Assembly: GCF_036825535.1 (NCBI RefSeq)
Contig: NZ_CP098812.1
Coordinates: 3,162,001 to 3,226,000 of the forward strand
Source of the DNA: Parasalinivibrio latis
GTDB taxonomy: Bacteria > Pseudomonadota > Gammaproteobacteria > Enterobacterales > Vibrionaceae
DNA length: 64,000 nt
Reading direction: 5' to 3'
Shown here: in pieces, positions 49,969 through 59,641 of the stretch
Layout of the letters: every line of letters starts with the position of its first letter
Numbering within the stretch: position 1 is the first letter of the stretch
The notes under the pieces: model-generated
Told to the model about the DNA's origin: nothing
The model's database searches: none
Seen by the model: only the letters and a program-made list of their open reading frames with translations
Position numbers and translations under genes: made by a program

Positions 49969-51430
49969 GCCAACCGGATTTATGGAATTTGGCCGCGAGC
50001 TGCCAAAGAAAAAAGACCCAAGTGTCCGTATTCAGGACAACAAAGAGTTCGTACTGAACGAGGAGTTCGGGGACAAGATTAACCAGCAGGCATCACGCTG
50101 CATGGATTGCGGCGTACCTTTCTGCCATAACGGTTGCCCGATTGGGAACATCATCCCTGAATTCAACGATGCGGTTTACCGCGACAGCTGGGAAGAGGCG
50201 TGGAACATTCTGAGTTCTACCAACAATTTCCCGGAATTCACAGGCCGGGTCTGCCCGGCCCCCTGTGAAACGGCCTGTGTCCTGGGGATTAACCAGGACC
50301 CAATCACCATCTGTAACATCGAAAAGACCATTGTTGAGCGTGCTTACAAAGAAGGTTACGCCAAGCCGAAAACGCCACGTAGCCGATCCGGCAAGAAAGT
50401 GGCGATTGTTGGCTCAGGCCCTGCTGGCCTGTCTGCGGCTGAGCAGCTTAACAGTGCCGGTCACGACGTGACTGTGTTCGAGCGCGATGAGAAAGTGGGC
50501 GGCCTGCTGCGCTTCGGTATCCCGGACTTTAAACTGAGCACTGCTGTTATCGACCGCAAAGTCGAGCTTATGGCAGAAGCCGGGGTTAACTTTGTCACCA
50601 ATGCCCATATCGGCATTGACGTCAACGCAGAACAAATCCGTCAGGACTTTGATGCAGTTCTTCTGACTGGGGGCTCGACTGTACCGCGTGACCTGCCCAT
50701 TCCGGGACGGGAACTCAATGGCGTGTATTTCGCCATGCAGTTCCTTGCACAGAACAACCGCCGGGCCAATGGCTGGGATCTGAAAACTGACGAGATCCAT
50801 GCAGGTGGAAAAGACGTTGTGGTCATCGGTGGCGGTGACACCGGCTCAGACTGTGTGGGTACCTCAAACCGCCATGGCGCAACCAGCGTTACCCAGGTAG
50901 AGATCATGCCTACCCCGCCGGAAGATCGCCCTGCCAACCAACCTTGGCCGCACTACCCGATGATCCTGCGCACATCCACCTCACACGAGGAAGGTTGTGA
51001 CCGTCACTGGAATATCCTGACCAAGGAATTCATCGGTGATGAAAACGGCAACCTCAAGGCGCTGCGCATTGCTGACCTGGTATGGAAAACACCCAAGCCG
51101 GGTGAACGTCCGGTGTTTGAAGAGGTCATTGGATCAGAGCGCGATATCCCTTGTGAAATGGCGTTTCTGGCTATGGGCTTCCTCCATCCAGAACCGCACG
51201 GTGTACTTGCCCAGCTTGATATCAAACTGGATGACCGGGGCAACGTCGCAACTGAAAACTTTATGACCAACCAAAAAGGTGTATTTGCCGCAGGTGACAT
51301 GCGCACCGGGCAGTCACTGGTTGTGCGTTGTATCAATGAAGGCCGGGAATGTGCCCGGGCAGTCGACAGCTTCCTGATGGGTGATACCAACCTGGAAGCC
51401 AAAGCTGATTCCCTGATGCTTTCCGCATAA
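49961..51430 (+). CDS. gltD: Glutamate synthase small subunit, copy 1
   Basis: GltD passes electrons from NADPH through FAD and 4Fe-4S clusters to GltB. From the ATG at 49961 the product is 489 residues, starting MGKPTGFMEFGRELPKKKD. Cluster cysteines are in CMDCGVPFCHNGCPIG and GRVCPAPCETACVLG. FAD and NADP loops are AIVGSGPAGLSAAEQ and VVIGGGDTGSDCVG. The frame is open six codons earlier, but GGAGG sits right before the chosen ATG. It is longer than copy 2 and belongs to a different GltD subtype. It overlaps the end of gltB-1. Confidence 0.95.
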   Translation: MGKPTGFMEFGRELPKKKDPSVRIQDNKEFVLNEEFGDKINQQASRCMDCGVPFCHNGCPIGNIIPEFNDAVYRDSWEEAWNILSSTNNFPEFTGRVCPAPCETACVLGINQDPITICNIEKTIVERAYKEGYAKPKTPRSRSGKKVAIVGSGPAGLSAAEQLNSAGHDVTVFERDEKVGGLLRFGIPDFKLSTAVIDRKVELMAEAGVNFVTNAHIGIDVNAEQIRQDFDAVLLTGGSTVPRDLPIPGRELNGVYFAMQFLAQNNRRANGWDLKTDEIHAGGKDVVVIGGGDTGSDCVGTSNRHGATSVTQVEIMPTPPEDRPANQPWPHYPMILRTSTSHEEGCDRHWNILTKEFIGDENGNLKALRIADLVWKTPKPGERPVFEEVIGSERDIPCEMAFLAMGFLHPEPHGVLAQLDIKLDDRGNVATENFMTNQKGVFAAGDMRTGQSLVVRCINEGRECARAVDSFLMGDTNLEAKADSLMLSA

Positions 51431-51468
51431 GACACATTCGAATAATAACGAGTGTTACTTCCAGTTTT

Positions 51469-51494
51469 GCCAGCCCTTTCGGGCTGGCTTTTTT
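51469..51494 (+). terminator. Terminator of the gltBD-1 operon
   Basis: An 8-bp stem GCCAGCCC / GGGCTGGC with a TTTC loop is followed by six T. Confidence 0.93.
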
Positions 51495-51934
51495 GTGACC
51501 AACGCACCGCCTTAACGATGTACCCACCCACACATCTGGCTAAAGAACAATCAGGCGATATAAACCAAAAGGCCAAAGAAACCCATTTCATATAATTTAG
51601 GAAACCACTTCCCAACCATCTTCCTACATTATTTGTGAATAAGATCGACAAATATTGCAGTCTATTATCCTGAAAAAACAGTAAGGTATTGGAGTAAATC
51701 ACCTGTGTGAGCGTCTAAAAATTGACTGGGCATAATTTGACCCATGTCAAGTTTGCCGCTATTTTGGAGGATCGCTGCAAACGGAACCTACCGTCAGACA
51801 GCCCCCATTAACAACGCTGGCATATCGAGAAAGGTATGTCCCGGTTACGCAATATCACAATAATTTCGCTATAGCATTTTTATCAACGTGTGATGGAGTC
51901 ACTGCACTTGTTGCAGTAGCAAGGGAGAATTGCA
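51495..51934. other. gltBD-2 upstream regulatory region
   Basis: This 440-base gap between the two GOGAT operons has no gene. It separates gltBD-1, which ends at a strong terminator, from gltBD-2, so copy 2 must have its own promoter. The best candidate is at 51737-51765. Confidence 0.5.
51737..51765 (+). promoter_or_regulatory. Candidate gltBD-2 promoter with overlapping dyad
   Basis: TTGACC (51737-51742) and TATTTT (51760-51765) are 17 bases apart, a good sigma70 spacing. The -35 overlaps a perfect dyad TTGAC-CCAT-GTCAA (51737-51750), with FNR-family half-site spacing. A regulator bound there would cover the -35. Confidence 0.45.
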
Positions 51935-54900
51935 ATGTCTCTTTACAACCCTATGTTGGAAAAGGACAACTGTGGCTTTGGCCTTATTGCCCATATCGAA
52001 GGGGAACAGAGTCACAAACTGGTCCGGACCGCGATTTCCGCCCTCGACCGTATGACCCACCGTGGAGGCATTAACTCCGATGGGAAAACCGGTGATGGCT
52101 GTGGGTTGCTTTTTCAAAAGCCCGATAAATTTTTTCAGGTTCTGGCAGAGGAAAATGGCTGGAACCTTAGCCGCCTGTATGGCGTTGGCATGTTATTCCT
52201 GAGCCCGGACGAAAGTAAGGCAGCAGAAGCCCGAAAAATACTGGAAGAGGAAATCAACGCCGAAACCCTGACCATTGCCGGGTGGCGGGATGTGCCCACC
52301 AACCCTGAAGTATTGGGTGAAATTGCCCTTTCCTCACTGCCGCGCATTGAGCAGGTTTTCGTAAACGGCCCCGCAGGCTGGCGTGCCCGTGATCTCGAAC
52401 GCCGCCTTTACATTGCCCGCCGCCGGGCAGAGAAACGTTTGGGCGGTGACCCTGATTTTTATATCACCAGCCTCTCAACACAGACCATTGTCTACAAAGG
52501 TCTGTGTATGCCGGCGGATCTTCCCCGTTTTTACCTCGATTTGGCAGATCTGCGGCTGGAATCATCCATCTGCCTGTTCCACCAGCGCTTTTCCACCAAC
52601 ACCCAACCACGCTGGCCGCTGGCACAGCCATTCCGCTACCTCGCCCACAACGGCGAGATCAACACCATTGAAGGTAACCGTCAGTGGGCGCGGGCGCGGG
52701 CTTACAAGTTCTCATCCCCGCTGCTGCCGGACCTTGGCACCGCTGCTCCATTCGTAAACGAAACCGGCTCTGACTCCTCCAGCCTGGACAACATGCTCGA
52801 AATGCTGCTGGCAGGTGGTATGGATCTTTTCCGGGCCATGCGGATGCTGGTTCCACCAGCGTGGCAAAACCACCCGGATATGGATGACAGCCTGCGTGCT
52901 TTTTATGATTTTAACTCCATGCACATGGAGCCCTGGGATGGCCCAGCCGGCATTGTTATGTCTGACGGTCGCTACGCAGCATGTAACCTCGACCGGAACG
53001 GTCTTCGTCCCGCTCGTTATGTGGTGACCAAGGACAAACTGATTACCCTGGCGTCGGAAATCGGCATCTGGGATTACGCCCCGGATGAAGTTGCGGAAAA
53101 AGGCCGGGTTGGCCCCGGTGAATTGCTGGTGATTGATACCCGCAATGCCAAAGTCTGGCACTCGGCAGAAATCGACGATGACCTGATGAGCCGCCATCCT
53201 TACAAGGAGTGGCTGGATAAAAGCGTAACCCGGCTTACTCCGATGGAAGAGCTGGACGATGACAGCGCCAACGGCCGTCGCAACCTCCAGGATGAACAAT
53301 TAAGTGTCCACCAGAAACTGTTTGGTGTCAGCAACGAGGAAATCGATCAGGTTCTTCGCGTGTTGGGTGATATCGGCCAGGAAGCCACCGGCTCAATGGG
53401 TGACGATACCCCGATGGCAGTCCTCTCCTCCCGTGAGCGCCACATTGCAGATTATTTCCGCCAGAAATTTGCCCAGGTGACCAACCCGCCGATTGACCCG
53501 CTGCGTGAAAACCATGTGATGTCGCTGGCAACCTGTATCGGCCGTGAAATGAACGTGTTTTGCGAAACCGACGGGCACGCTCACCGCGTGGCATTCAAAA
53601 CGCCGGTTCTGCTCTATTCCGACATGATGCAGTTGCTTGATCTTGACGGGGAGCACTACAAGAACAGCATCATCGACATCAATTTCGATCCGTCTTCTGT
53701 CGATCTGAAGCAGGCGATCCTCAACATCTGTGACGAGGCGGAAAAAGCCGTGCGTGACGGCACTGTGCTTTTGGTACTGACCGACCGGGGGATTAGCAAA
53801 TCAACGCTGCCGGTACCGGCGGCAATGGCTGTCGGTGCAGTGCAGAAAAGATTGGTAGACACCAACCTTCGCTGCGACGCCAATATCGTGGTGGAAACCG
53901 GCTCAGCCCGTGACCCACACCAGTTCGCTGTCCTGCTTGGTTTTGGTGCCACTGCGGTTTACCCGTACCTCGCCTACGAGACCATTGCCAAGCTGGTGGA
54001 CAGTGGAGCAATGAACAAAACCTACCGTGAGGCGATGCTGAACTTCCGAAACGGCATCAACAAGGGGCTGTTCAAGATCATGTCCAAAATGGGCATCTCA
54101 ACCATCGCCTCTTATCGTTGCTCCCAGCTGTTTGAAGCAATCGGCCTGCATGACGATGTGGTAGAGCTTTGTTTCCATGGCATTGCCAGCCGGATCCAGG
54201 GAGCAAGTTTTGAAGACTTCCAGCAGGATCTTTTCAACCTTTCCCGAAAGGCGTGGCTCAAGCGCAAGCCGCTGGAACACGGCGGATTGCTGAAATACGT
54301 CCATGACGGTGAGTACCACGCCTACAACCCGGATGTGGTAAGTACCCTGCAAAGTGCGGTGAAATCCGGCGATGAGGTGGATTACAAGACCTACGCGGCG
54401 ACGGTTAACAGCCGCCCGGTATCCTCGCTTCGTGACCTCTTCAAACTGAAAAAGAGCGATACGCCACTTCCGCTTGAGAAAACTGAGCCGGATTCTGAGC
54501 TTTACAAGCGCTTCGACTCGGCAGCCATGTCTATCGGCGCCCTGAGCCCCGAAGCTCATGAGGCCCTTGCCATTGCGATGAACCGTCTTGGCGGCCACTC
54601 AAACTCCGGGGAAGGCGGTGAAGACCCTCGCCGCTTTAACTCTGAGCGCAACTCCCGCATCAAGCAGATTGCGTCCGGCCGTTTTGGCGTGACCCCACAT
54701 TACCTGACCAATGCCGATGTATTGCAGATTAAGGTTGCCCAGGGGGCCAAGCCGGGTGAAGGCGGGCAGCTTCCGGGTCACAAGGTGACGGCAGAAATCG
54801 CCCGCCTGCGTTATTCGGTACCGGGAGTGACCCTGATTTCACCGCCGCCACACCACGATATCTATTCGATTGAGGATCTCGCCCAGCTGATTTTCGACCT

Positions 54901-56401
54901 CAAGCAGGTCAACCCGAATGCGGTCGTTTCGGTAAAACTGGTATCAGAGCCGGGTGTCGGCACTATTGCAACGGGTGTGGCGAAAGCCTACGCCGACCTC
55001 ATTACCGTCTCCGGTTATGACGGTGGTACCGGTGCCAGCCCCCTCACCTCAGTGAAGTACGCCGGCAGCCCGTGGGAGCTTGGTCTTGCTGAAACCCAGC
55101 AAGCCCTGGTGGAAAACGGCCTTCGCCACAAAGTTCGCCTGCAAGTCGACGGTGGCCTGAAAACCGGACTGGATATCGTCAAAGCCGCTATCCTCGGAGC
55201 AGAAAGCTTCGGCTTTGGGACAGCGCCAATGGTAGCGCTGGGCTGTAAATACCTGCGTATCTGCCACCTGAACAACTGCGCAACCGGCGTTGCAACCCAG
55301 GACGACACCCTGCGTAAGGAATACTTCAAAGGGTTGCCGGAGCAGGTGATGAACTTCTTCAAGGGGCTTGCTGAAGAAGTACGCGAACTGATGGCGGAGC
55401 TTGGGGTAGAAAAACTGACCGACCTTATCGGCCGGACAGATTTACTGGAAGCACTTGACGGTTACACCGCCAAGCAGGCCAAGCTGGATCTCTCACCTAT
55501 CCTCCGCGCGCCAGTGCCCTGGCCGGGTAAGGAAGTTTACTGCACGGAGCCCAACCGGCCGTTTGACTGCGGCGAGCTCAACCAGAAACTGTTTAACGAG
55601 CTTGAAGCGGCCATCCAAAGCCGGTCCAGCGCCAACGTGTTTATGGACATCCGTAACACTGACCGCTCAGTGGGAGCCAAGCTGTCCGGCGAAATCGCCC
55701 GGCGTTATGGCAACAACGGCATGGCCGGCACACCGCTAAATATCCAGCTTCGCGGGACAGCAGGACAGTCTTTCGGAGTCTGGAATGCCGGCGGGGTGAA
55801 CCTGGATCTTATCGGTGATGCCAACGACTACGTAGGCAAAGGGATGGCCGGCGGCCGGGTTGTTGTCCGCAGCCCAGTTGGGTCTGCTTTCCTCGGCCAT
55901 GAGTCTACCATTATCGGTAACACCTGCCTTTACGGTGCAACCGGGGGCAAGCTGTTTGCAGCTGGCCGGGCCGGTGAGCGTTTTGCAGTACGTAACTCCG
56001 GCGCCCTTGCCATCGTGGAAGGGGCCGGTGATAACGCCTGTGAATACATGACCGGGGGGATTGTTGCCATCCTTGGCCGCACCGGTGTGAACTTTGGTGC
56101 CGGTATGACCGGTGGCTTCGCTTATGTACTCGATGAGGAAGGCGACTTTGCCCGCCGGGTGAACCCAGAGCTGGTTGAGGCAATTTCACTGGATGAGCTC
56201 ACCATCCACCAGGAACACCTTCGCGGCCTGATTGACCGCCACCTTGAGCTGACCGGCTCAGACCGCGCCCAGAGTATTCTGGCTGACTTTGAACAATGGG
56301 TGAGCAAGTTCTATCTGGTGAAACCAAAAGCGGCCGACGTGCGTTCCCTGCTGGGACACCAGAGCCGCAGCGCAGCTGAGCTGCGTGTTCAGGCGCAGTA
56401 A
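51935..56401 (+). CDS. gltB: Glutamate synthase (NADPH) large subunit, copy 2 (enterobacterial type)
   Basis: This 1488-residue paralogue is the closer match to E. coli GltB along its whole length. The catalytic Cys13 lies in EKDNCGFGLIAHIEG, exposed after a 12-residue propeptide, shorter than in E. coli. FMN-domain motifs are VLQIKVAQGAKPGEGG and the cluster cysteines are in LRICHLNNCATGV. It ends HQSRSAAELRVQAQ, matching the E. coli C-terminus. Ribosome site AAGGGAGA precedes the ATG. It is followed by gltD-2 after 11 bases. Confidence 0.96.
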   Translation: MSLYNPMLEKDNCGFGLIAHIEGEQSHKLVRTAISALDRMTHRGGINSDGKTGDGCGLLFQKPDKFFQVLAEENGWNLSRLYGVGMLFLSPDESKAAEARKILEEEINAETLTIAGWRDVPTNPEVLGEIALSSLPRIEQVFVNGPAGWRARDLERRLYIARRRAEKRLGGDPDFYITSLSTQTIVYKGLCMPADLPRFYLDLADLRLESSICLFHQRFSTNTQPRWPLAQPFRYLAHNGEINTIEGNRQWARARAYKFSSPLLPDLGTAAPFVNETGSDSSSLDNMLEMLLAGGMDLFRAMRMLVPPAWQNHPDMDDSLRAFYDFNSMHMEPWDGPAGIVMSDGRYAACNLDRNGLRPARYVVTKDKLITLASEIGIWDYAPDEVAEKGRVGPGELLVIDTRNAKVWHSAEIDDDLMSRHPYKEWLDKSVTRLTPMEELDDDSANGRRNLQDEQLSVHQKLFGVSNEEIDQVLRVLGDIGQEATGSMGDDTPMAVLSSRERHIADYFRQKFAQVTNPPIDPLRENHVMSLATCIGREMNVFCETDGHAHRVAFKTPVLLYSDMMQLLDLDGEHYKNSIIDINFDPSSVDLKQAILNICDEAEKAVRDGTVLLVLTDRGISKSTLPVPAAMAVGAVQKRLVDTNLRCDANIVVETGSARDPHQFAVLLGFGATAVYPYLAYETIAKLVDSGAMNKTYREAMLNFRNGINKGLFKIMSKMGISTIASYRCSQLFEAIGLHDDVVELCFHGIASRIQGASFEDFQQDLFNLSRKAWLKRKPLEHGGLLKYVHDGEYHAYNPDVVSTLQSAVKSGDEVDYKTYAATVNSRPVSSLRDLFKLKKSDTPLPLEKTEPDSELYKRFDSAAMSIGALSPEAHEALAIAMNRLGGHSNSGEGGEDPRRFNSERNSRIKQIASGRFGVTPHYLTNADVLQIKVAQGAKPGEGGQLPGHKVTAEIARLRYSVPGVTLISPPPHHDIYSIEDLAQLIFDLKQVNPNAVVSVKLVSEPGVGTIATGVAKAYADLITVSGYDGGTGASPLTSVKYAGSPWELGLAETQQALVENGLRHKVRLQVDGGLKTGLDIVKAAILGAESFGFGTAPMVALGCKYLRICHLNNCATGVATQDDTLRKEYFKGLPEQVMNFFKGLAEEVRELMAELGVEKLTDLIGRTDLLEALDGYTAKQAKLDLSPILRAPVPWPGKEVYCTEPNRPFDCGELNQKLFNELEAAIQSRSSANVFMDIRNTDRSVGAKLSGEIARRYGNNGMAGTPLNIQLRGTAGQSFGVWNAGGVNLDLIGDANDYVGKGMAGGRVVVRSPVGSAFLGHESTIIGNTCLYGATGGKLFAAGRAGERFAVRNSGALAIVEGAGDNACEYMTGGIVAILGRTGVNFGAGMTGGFAYVLDEEGDFARRVNPELVEAISLDELTIHQEHLRGLIDRHLELTGSDRAQSILADFEQWVSKFYLVKPKAADVRSLLGHQSRSAAELRVQAQ

Positions 56402-56412
56402 CGGAGGGATCC

Positions 56413-57828
56413 ATGAGCCAGAACGTATACCAATTTATTGACGTCCAGCGTATTGATCCGCGAAAGAAGCCGCTCAAGGCACGCAAGACGGAATTTATCG
56501 AAATTTATGAGCCCTTTACCGACAATCAGGCCAAAGCCCAGGCTGACCGCTGCCTGGACTGCGGGAACCCATATTGTGAGTGGAAATGCCCGGTCCATAA
56601 CTACATCCCCCAATGGCTGAAACTTGCCAATGAAGGTCGGATCCTGGAGGCGGTGGAACTTTCCCACCAGACCAACAGCCTGCCGGAAGTATGCGGCCGG
56701 GTCTGCCCGCAGGACCGCCTCTGCGAAGGTTCGTGTACGCTCAATGAGGACTTTGGCGCCGTCACCATCGGCAACGTTGAAAAATACATCACGGACAAAG
56801 CCTTTGAAATGGGCTGGCGTCCGGATATGTCTCACGTTGAGTGGACGGACAAACGCGTCGCCATCATCGGTGCCGGCCCGGCCGGTCTTGCCTGCGCGGA
56901 TGTCCTGGTAAGGAACGGGGTAAAACCTGTGGTTTTTGACCGCTACCCGGAAATCGGCGGCCTGCTGACCTTCGGCATCCCGTCGTTCAAGCTTGAAAAA
57001 GAAGTCATCATCCGTCGCCGGGAAGTCTTTACTGACATGGGGGTGGAATTCAGGCTCAACACCGAGGTCGGCTCAGATGTGTCTATGGATGAACTTATCA
57101 ACGAGTTCGATGCGGTATTTATCGGCGTTGGAACTTACCAGTACATGCGTGCTGGGCTGGATAACGAGGATGCACCGGGTGTCTATGATGCCCTTCCATT
57201 CCTGATTGCCAATGCCAACCGAGTCATGGGTTTTGAAAAATCCCCGTCTGACTTTATTGATATGAAAGGCCAACGTGTTGTAGTGCTCGGTGGGGGCGAC
57301 ACCGCCATGGACTGCGTGCGAACCTCCATCCGACAGGGTGGCAAGGAAGTCATCTGTGCCTACCGCCGGGATGAAGCCAACATGCCGGGATCGCGTCGTG
57401 AGGTAAAAAATGCCCGCGAGGAAGGTGTGAAGTTCATGTTCAACCTCCAGCCTCTCGGGGTCGAAGTGAATGCCCGCGGTCAGGTAAGTGGTGTGAAAGT
57501 GGTGAAAACTGCACTGGGTGAACCTGATGCCGCCGGTCGCCGCCGGCCTGAGCCGGTTAAAGGCAGCGAGCATGTCCTTCCGGCAGATGCCGTTATCATG
57601 GCCTTCGGTTTCCAGCCCCACAAAATGGAATGGCTGGAGCCGTTCGGTGTTGATACCGACCAGTGGGGCAGAATCAAAGCCCCAGCCCAGGGCGCTTTCC
57701 AATATCAGACCAGCAACGAGAAAATCTTTGCCGGTGGTGATGCGGTACGCGGATCTGACCTTGTGGTAACGGCTATCGATGAAGGCAGGAAAGCGGCAGA
57801 AGGCATCATGGATTTCCTTGACGTCTGA
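56413..57828 (+). CDS. gltD: Glutamate synthase small subunit, copy 2 (enterobacterial type)
   Basis: The 471-residue product matches E. coli GltD (472) end to end, starting MSQNVYQFIDVQRIDP. Cluster cysteines are in CLDCGNPYCEWKCPVHN and CGRVCPQDRLCEGSCTLN. FAD and NADP loops are AIIGAGPAGLACADV and VVLGGGDTAMDCVR. Ribosome site GGAGG lies before the ATG. It differs in length and sequence from gltD-1, so the two GOGATs are old paralogues rather than a recent duplication. Confidence 0.96.
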   Translation: MSQNVYQFIDVQRIDPRKKPLKARKTEFIEIYEPFTDNQAKAQADRCLDCGNPYCEWKCPVHNYIPQWLKLANEGRILEAVELSHQTNSLPEVCGRVCPQDRLCEGSCTLNEDFGAVTIGNVEKYITDKAFEMGWRPDMSHVEWTDKRVAIIGAGPAGLACADVLVRNGVKPVVFDRYPEIGGLLTFGIPSFKLEKEVIIRRREVFTDMGVEFRLNTEVGSDVSMDELINEFDAVFIGVGTYQYMRAGLDNEDAPGVYDALPFLIANANRVMGFEKSPSDFIDMKGQRVVVLGGGDTAMDCVRTSIRQGGKEVICAYRRDEANMPGSRREVKNAREEGVKFMFNLQPLGVEVNARGQVSGVKVVKTALGEPDAAGRRRPEPVKGSEHVLPADAVIMAFGFQPHKMEWLEPFGVDTDQWGRIKAPAQGAFQYQTSNEKIFAGGDAVRGSDLVVTAIDEGRKAAEGIMDFLDV

Positions 57829-57851
57829 CGTTACCTGCCCGGCTGATAAAG

Positions 57852-57872
57852 ATGCCCGCCGTGTGCGGGCAT
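57852..57872 (+). terminator. Probable terminator of the gltBD-2 operon
   Basis: An 8-bp stem ATGCCCGC / GCGGGCAT with a five-base loop is followed by TGTGCTTT, a poor U-tract. Confidence 0.55.
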
Positions 57873-57958
57873 TGTGCTTTATCCCACTCTCGATTCGCTG
57901 CCAGCCGTGATACAATCACGCCATTATTCTTTAGTTATTGTTGATGAGAAAAGAGCCA

Positions 57959-58663
57959 ATGAAAATCGGTATTATCGGTGCCATGGAACAGGAAGTATCC
58001 ATCCTGAAACAACTGCTGGAAAACTGCTATGTGCAGGAAAAGGCAGGCTGCAAATTCTACACTGGCAAACTCCACGGCATGGATATTGTTCTGCTTCAGT
58101 CTGGTATCGGTAAAGTGGCAGCAGCGGTTGGTACATCCATCCTGCTGGAAACCCACAAGCCTGACGTAGTCATCAACACTGGCTCTGCCGGCGGCTTTGA
58201 TTCAAGCCTGAACCTCGGTGATGTGGTGGTTTCTTCGGAAGTTTGCTACCACGATGCCGATGTCACTGCGTTCGGCTATGCACTTGGCCAGCTGCCAGCT
58301 ATGCCGGCGGCATTCGAGTCAGCCCCTAAACTGATGGATCTCGCTGAGCAAGCCCTGGCAGCAATGGAACCCCAACCACATGCTGTACGCGGCCTCATCT
58401 GTACCGGTGATGCATTTGTCCACACAGCAGAGAAACAGCAGTTCATCCGTGACAACTTCCCGGGTGTTATCGCCGTAGAGATGGAAGCGGCTGCTATTGC
58501 CCAGGTTTGCCACCAGTTCAAGACACCTTTTGTCGTAGTACGTGCTATCTCTGACGTAGCAGACAAAGAATCTCCAATGACATTTGATGAATTCCTGCCT
58601 TTGGCAGCCAAGAGCTCATCAGAGATGGTTGGCAAGATGATCCAGCTGCTGGCTGACGCCTGA
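57959..58663 (+). CDS. mtnN: 5'-methylthioadenosine/S-adenosylhomocysteine nucleosidase
   Basis: MtnN (Pfs) cleaves adenine from MTA and SAH, recycling SAM by-products and supplying the precursor of autoinducer-2. From the ATG at 57959 the product is 234 residues (E. coli 232), starting MKIGIIGAMEQEV. The purine-site motif AVEMEAAAIAQVC and the catalytic Asp in VVRAISDVADKES are present. The frame is open seven codons upstream, but this ATG matches the family. A TACAAT about 50 bases earlier may be the -10. It leads a cluster with cbiB and btuF. Confidence 0.96.
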   Translation: MKIGIIGAMEQEVSILKQLLENCYVQEKAGCKFYTGKLHGMDIVLLQSGIGKVAAAVGTSILLETHKPDVVINTGSAGGFDSSLNLGDVVVSSEVCYHDADVTAFGYALGQLPAMPAAFESAPKLMDLAEQALAAMEPQPHAVRGLICTGDAFVHTAEKQQFIRDNFPGVIAVEMEAAAIAQVCHQFKTPFVVVRAISDVADKESPMTFDEFLPLAAKSSSEMVGKMIQLLADA

Positions 58664-58677
58664 TTGCGGCCTTCATC

Positions 58678-59634
58678 ATGGACAGCCAGGATTTACTGAC
58701 CATCCTGCAACACCAATCAGCCCTCCTCGCCATGCTGGGGGGGCTGGTGCTCCACTGGGTCATGCCGGTTCCGGATTACATTAACCCGCTCTCTTATTGC
58801 CGCCGCTTTGCCCAGCTCCTTTCTGACAAGGTGAACCATCAGACCGACAGCGAACAGCAGCGGCGCCTGTCTGGCATACTTTCCTTTGCCATTATCTGGC
58901 TCACCCTTGCAGTGCTCCTCGTTGCCACCGCACAGCTCGTATGGCAACCCGCATTCTACAATCTGTTCCTTCTTTGGCTGGCATTGGGGTGGAAACCGAC
59001 CCATCATCTGGGGCAATCACTGGCTACGTCACTTTCGGCAGAAGACAAGGGAACAGCACGCCTGCTTCTTTCCAGCCACCTGAACCGGGAAACCGATGGC
59101 CTGTCGATGATTGGGCTGGGCAAAGCAGGGGCAGAAACTCTTTTGATGGGTTATGGCCGCAACGTTGTCAGTGTTCTTTTCTGGTTTGCACTGCTCGGTG
59201 GAGTTGGTGCATTCCTTTACAGCCTGACATCCACACTGGCACGAGTATGGTCGCCGAGCAGAAAACAGTTCGATCCGTTTGGCCGTTTTAGTGCATCAGT
59301 AATATCAATCCTTGATATTGTTCCCCTTCGACTGTTTGCCTTGCTCATCTGCTGTGGCAAGGGGTTTCACTCGGGTTTCCAGGCATTAATGAATGAGGGT
59401 GAAAAGTGGCGTGCACCGGGTGCAGGCTGGCTGCTCAGCAGTGCCGGCAGTAAATGGGAGCTTTCACTGGGTGGCCCGGCAATTTATGAAGGCAGGAAAC
59501 AAGAGCGGCGCAAAATCGGTGGACAAGTGGTGCCAGCTGGCTATCATCTGTCGCTCCTCAACCACACGTTGCAGAAAAGGACACTGTACTGGATTGCTGT
59601 TCAGTCAGTTGTCATGCTGATTTTTACCCTTTAG
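58678..59634 (+). CDS. cbiB: CbiB/CobD-type cobalamin biosynthesis protein
   Basis: CbiB is an inner-membrane enzyme that joins an aminopropanol group to cobyric acid to make cobinamide. The 318-residue product has several hydrophobic helices and the family segments NPLSYCRRFAQLLSDKV and GLSMIGLGKAGAETLLMGYGRN. It is diverged from the enterobacterial enzyme, and no other de novo cobalamin genes are nearby, so a role in salvage or remodelling is more likely. It starts 14 bases after mtnN and ends seven bases before btuF, indicating one operon. Confidence 0.85.
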   Translation: MDSQDLLTILQHQSALLAMLGGLVLHWVMPVPDYINPLSYCRRFAQLLSDKVNHQTDSEQQRRLSGILSFAIIWLTLAVLLVATAQLVWQPAFYNLFLLWLALGWKPTHHLGQSLATSLSAEDKGTARLLLSSHLNRETDGLSMIGLGKAGAETLLMGYGRNVVSVLFWFALLGGVGAFLYSLTSTLARVWSPSRKQFDPFGRFSASVISILDIVPLRLFALLICCGKGFHSGFQALMNEGEKWRAPGAGWLLSSAGSKWELSLGGPAIYEGRKQERRKIGGQVVPAGYHLSLLNHTLQKRTLYWIAVQSVVMLIFTL

Positions 59635-59641
59635 GACGAAC

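Noticed and set aside
8961..51795. Shared 11-mer CCTACCGTCAG upstream of vpsR and of gltB-2
   Set aside because: Many 11-mers repeat by chance in 64 kb, and no longer alignment or second copy of a motif supports a common site.
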